Below, piece by piece: positions 42,422 through 45,166 of a stretch of DNA of 45,166 nt. Positions within the stretch are counted from its first letter, which is position 1. Every line of letters begins with the position of its first letter. The DNA lies in the NCBI GenBank assembly GCA_964627755.1, contig CAZVIH010000024.1, positions 1-45,166 of the forward strand, written 5' to 3'. Source of the stretch: B10-G9 sp964627755 (GTDB taxonomy: Bacteria; Chloroflexota; Anaerolineae; Anaerolineales; UBA11858). The notes under the pieces were generated by a model. That model was not told where the DNA came from. It ran no database searches and saw only the letters and a list, made by a program, of their open reading frames with translations. The position numbers and the translations under genes were made by a program.

Positions 42422-44155
42422 TTATGCTTTCATCTTTTCCAGCAGGGCCGCCAGATCGGCATTCCCACCTGCTGCAGGTTTCCAATCTACCTGGATCACA
42501 GCTGCGCCCTGGGTTTTTAAACTTTCTGTGAAAGATTCCAAACCGACGTTAATAGCGGAAAAATCCCCCTGTAATGACGCCAGATCCACTCCTTTAAAAC
42601 TGGGAGGTAATTGGGATTCAGATATTTCATTCAATTGGCGCATCAGACGTCCGGCATAACGGACTGCCCTGTCACTGCTCTGGAACACCAGCGCGCCTGC
42701 TTTTTCAAGGGCATCTTGCTGGGCTGCCATATCCTGAGGATCTAGATCTGTTCCTGACAGGGTGACAACGATGTCTAATCGTCGATTGGCTTTATGAGCT
42801 TTTTCTATTGCAGCAGCGACAGCAGGCGCCAGTTCCGCAGCCGGATCAGGGTGGGAGCCATGCCCCAGTACCACATCAAGCAAGATTAGAGCTACCTCAG
42901 GATCCTCCGCTTCGGCTTCCAGGCGCATAAGACGCAGTTCATGATCCATCATGGGATGTAAGCGGCCAACTGTAAACTCATCCTCGCCCAGGTCAACAAT
43001 GCAGTTTTCCTGGCTGACAAGTGAGTTTTCCAATTTCATCTTCTTGTTGATCGGCACGTTGGAATACAAGTCCGGCAGATAGTGCTCCAGGACCAATAGG
43101 GCTTCATATGCCAAAGTTCCACCGGAATACAAACCTCTTAAATAGCGCTGCCCGGGAGCAAAGCCATCCAGCTGGATTTGATTGTTGATTTCTTGAGATT
43201 CAGTACTCGCCGCCAGTGCCACGGCAGCTTCGGCAGTCTCATCGAAAGTGGATGCAAATTGCAGGTTATCGATTTTCTGCAGGGTAGTCTGGTACCCGAT
43301 AAAGTTGACCACTACCGGTTTGGAAAGCCCCCTGGCGAAGTTGAGAATGTCATCAGCCGCCTCTTTATCCGGAGGCTTAGAGACCAGGGCGATCACCCTG
43401 GTTTCCGGATCGCGGTTGAGCAGGTCCAGTGCCATCCGGGCTGTTATACCACCCACCCTGGAAGACAAGTCTCTTCCACCTGTTCCCAGGGCATGAGTCA
43501 AGCCTCCGCCCAATTGGTGAATACGAACCGATACCTGCTGCAAGCCAGTTCCAGAGGCAGCCACCATACCGATCATTCCCCGGCGGATCTGGTTCGCAAA
43601 TCCCAGACCGATTCCATTGATAATAGCAGTTCCGCAGTCAGGCCCCATCACCAGGAGCCCGTTATCAGCGCCGGCTTTCTTGAGATCGAGCTCCTCATCC
43701 ACTGAAACATTATCACTATAAAGAAAGACATGTTTACCCAGACGCAGCGCTTCTCTGGAAACACCGGCCGCGTAGCGGCCTGGTACAGATATCAAGACCC
43801 AATTTGCCCCTGGTAAGATCTTGCCCGCCGATTCCAGGCTTTTGGGAAGGAAATCCGCCTCTGCCCCTTCCCGGCTTCTACGGGCTGCAACTAATTCATC
43901 TACCTGTGCCAGTGCTCCCTGGGCAGTCTGGGCATCTTTGGCTTTTACAACCAGGACCAGGTCATCCGCTTTAACTCCCTTGATCTCATCCACCAGTAAA
44001 CCAGTCTGCTCTAATAAATCCAGGTTGGCAGGTGTACCCATCACAACACCTGCATCCTCCACTCCGGGCAGTTCAGCCAATGACCGCTGCAGCAGCATTA
44101 AGATCACAGAATCAAAATAAGCACCGGTTCGAATTTCTGTTTTTATAATTGCCAT
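42422..44155 (-). CDS. fdrA: FdrA family acyl-CoA synthetase-like protein (AllF-like)
   Basis: 577 residues, slightly longer than E. coli FdrA (about 555). It resembles succinyl-CoA synthetase in order: N-terminal CoA-binding-like Rossmann part, VMGPDCGTAIINGIGLGFAN, AASGTGLQQVS, THALGTGGRDLSS, then a ligase-like second half with LLDVVLGHGSHPDPAAELAP. The C-terminal 60 residues carry GLESFTESLKTQGAAVIQVDW. FdrA (AllF) is the large subunit of oxamate carbamoyltransferase in E. coli; here it would move a carbamoyl group to phosphate. Overlaps no neighbour; 33 bases after the CoA-transferase. Confidence 0.88.
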   Translation of the reverse strand: MAIIKTEIRTGAYFDSVILMLLQRSLAELPGVEDAGVVMGTPANLDLLEQTGLLVDEIKGVKADDLVLVVKAKDAQTAQGALAQVDELVAARRSREGAEADFLPKSLESAGKILPGANWVLISVPGRYAAGVSREALRLGKHVFLYSDNVSVDEELDLKKAGADNGLLVMGPDCGTAIINGIGLGFANQIRRGMIGMVAASGTGLQQVSVRIHQLGGGLTHALGTGGRDLSSRVGGITARMALDLLNRDPETRVIALVSKPPDKEAADDILNFARGLSKPVVVNFIGYQTTLQKIDNLQFASTFDETAEAAVALAASTESQEINNQIQLDGFAPGQRYLRGLYSGGTLAYEALLVLEHYLPDLYSNVPINKKMKLENSLVSQENCIVDLGEDEFTVGRLHPMMDHELRLMRLEAEAEDPEVALILLDVVLGHGSHPDPAAELAPAVAAAIEKAHKANRRLDIVVTLSGTDLDPQDMAAQQDALEKAGALVFQSSDRAVRYAGRLMRQLNEISESQLPPSFKGVDLASLQGDFSAINVGLESFTESLKTQGAAVIQVDWKPAAGGNADLAALLEKMKA

Positions 44156-44188
44156 AAGCTCATCCTGCGATAAATGTATGATCTAAAA

Positions 44189-45166
44189 TTAAATAATTCC
44201 CTTTTCTTTCAATTCATTCATTTCTTCCAGGCTGTACCCCAGCAGACCAACCAGGATTTCCTGGTTATGTTCTCCCAGAAGGGGAGGCGCCTGGTGGATC
44301 TCGGCAGGTGTTCGGGATAGTTTATAAGGAAAACCAGTTAGAGACACAACACCGGCGGAGCTGTGCTCCACATCCTGCACCAAACCGCGGGCTTCCCGCT
44401 GGGGATGTTGGAAGACTTCTGCCACGGTGTTGATCGGTCCACATGGCAATCCAGCTTTCTGGATCTGAGCCAACCATTCTTCAGCAGTTTTCTCTTTAAA
44501 CAACTCATTCAGGGTTTTTATCAATTCTACCCGGTTTTTGACCCGGTCCTGATTGGTCTGGAAACGGGCATCCATTTTCAGCTCAGGCCTCTGAATGGTG
44601 TCACAAAGTTTTTCCCACTGGCGCTGATTGGCCGCCCCCAGCACAAAACCTTTATCTCTGGCCTGGAAAGGCTCATAGGGAGCGATATTAGGATGGGCAT
44701 TACCCTGTCGTTTGGGAGGTTCGCCGCTAACCAGATAATTAGATGCCACATTGGCCAGCAGAGCAGCCTGGGTATCCAGCAGGGAGATGTCAATCAACTG
44801 CCCCTGCCCGGATTCAAGACGTTCATATAGAGCAGCCAGGATGGCCGAGGCCGCGAACATACCCGAGGTAATATCAATAATCGGAATCCCAACCCGGGAA
44901 GGTGGACCATCAATGGGGCCAGTGATGCCCATCAATCCCCCTTCGGCCTGGACGATAGCGTCATAGCCGGGCCGTTCCTGATAAGGTCCGGTCCGTCCAT
45001 AACCACTGACTGAGCAGTAAATTAAACCGGGGTTTTCCTGAGTCAGAGCCTCATATCCCAGGCCCATTTTATCCAGCACTCCGGTCCGGAAATTCTCAAT
45101 GAAAATATCAGAAACCTGGACCAGTTTGTGGATGATCTCCAATCCGGCGGGGTCTTTCAGATTGAC
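44189..45166 (-). CDS. CaiB/BaiF-type CoA-transferase (5' end off window)
   Basis: Family III CoA-transferase, missing about the first 60-70 residues beyond the window edge. Present: VSDIFIENFRTGVLDKMGLGYEAL, GYGRTGPYQERPGYDAIVQAEGGLMGITG, and the segment RVGIPIIDITSGMFAA, whose Asp is the expected catalytic residue that forms the acyl-aspartyl anhydride. C-terminal QIQKAGLPCGPINTVAEVFQHPQ is also canonical. It moves CoA onto a carboxylic acid, here perhaps the acid left after ring opening. First visible gene of the operon. Confidence 0.9.
   Translation of the reverse strand, partial: VNLKDPAGLEIIHKLVQVSDIFIENFRTGVLDKMGLGYEALTQENPGLIYCSVSGYGRTGPYQERPGYDAIVQAEGGLMGITGPIDGPPSRVGIPIIDITSGMFAASAILAALYERLESGQGQLIDISLLDTQAALLANVASNYLVSGEPPKRQGNAHPNIAPYEPFQARDKGFVLGAANQRQWEKLCDTIQRPELKMDARFQTNQDRVKNRVELIKTLNELFKEKTAEEWLAQIQKAGLPCGPINTVAEVFQHPQREARGLVQDVEHSSAGVVSLTGFPYKLSRTPAEIHQAPPLLGEHNQEILVGLLGYSLEEMNELKEKGII

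Overview
The window looks like chromosome from an anaerobic or facultatively anaerobic Chloroflexota bacterium, probably Anaerolineae. The clues are many small lipoproteins with Thr/Pro-rich linkers (TPT-type), a complete type IV pilus assembly set with no PilQ secretin (which suits a single-membrane cell), and a catabolic cluster built from molybdenum hydroxylases and a sodium-pumping biotin decarboxylase. The lineage is inferred from gene content only.

Region 1 (1-6739) carries a peroxiredoxin-glutaredoxin fusion whose peroxidatic cysteine codon is TGA, followed by a convincing bacterial SECIS hairpin, so it is very probably a selenoprotein. After it come a DUF2804 protein, a multi-pass membrane protein, a tandem pair of paralogous lipoproteins, a small lipoprotein and a thrombospondin type-3 repeat lipoprotein. 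Clear intrinsic terminators separate most of these units.

Region 2 (6740-16957) is a type IV pilus locus on the + strand: pilB, pilC, two minor prepilins, a PilX-like protein fused to a six-bladed kelch propeller, pilN-, pilO- and pilM-like genes, prepilin peptidase, pilT and the major pilin pilA. The genes are tightly packed, often with start/stop overlaps. pilA has its own leader with a 22-bp tandem repeat and its own terminator.

Region 3 (16958-22945) is mixed: a two-TM SLATT-like protein, a lipoprotein with a decayed 3' continuation, tRNA-Glu(CUC), a hotdog thioesterase, a YceD/DUF177 protein, a DUF2877 (AllH-like) protein and another lipoprotein.

Region 4 (23023-45166) is about 22 kb with every gene on the - strand. 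In transcription order: CaiB-type CoA-transferase (5' end off window), FdrA/AllF-like, nitrilase-family amidohydrolase, DUF1116/AllG-like, a double cyclase, an NmrA-like reductase, a first molybdenum hydroxylase (FAD, FeS, Mo subunits) with CoxG, an NCS2 nucleobase permease, a second molybdenum hydroxylase (FAD, FeS, Mo), a four-subunit MmdADCB-type Na+-pumping decarboxylase, and a single-domain cyclase. Together with the DUF2877 gene at 20.8 kb this reads as an anaerobic route for an N-heterocycle: uptake, hydroxylation, ring opening, cleavage or carbamoyl transfer of the ureido part, CoA activation, and decarboxylation coupled to Na+ export. The substrate is not determined by the sequence. 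Pyrimidines handled through a barbiturate-like intermediate, or purines through oxalurate, are the best guesses.
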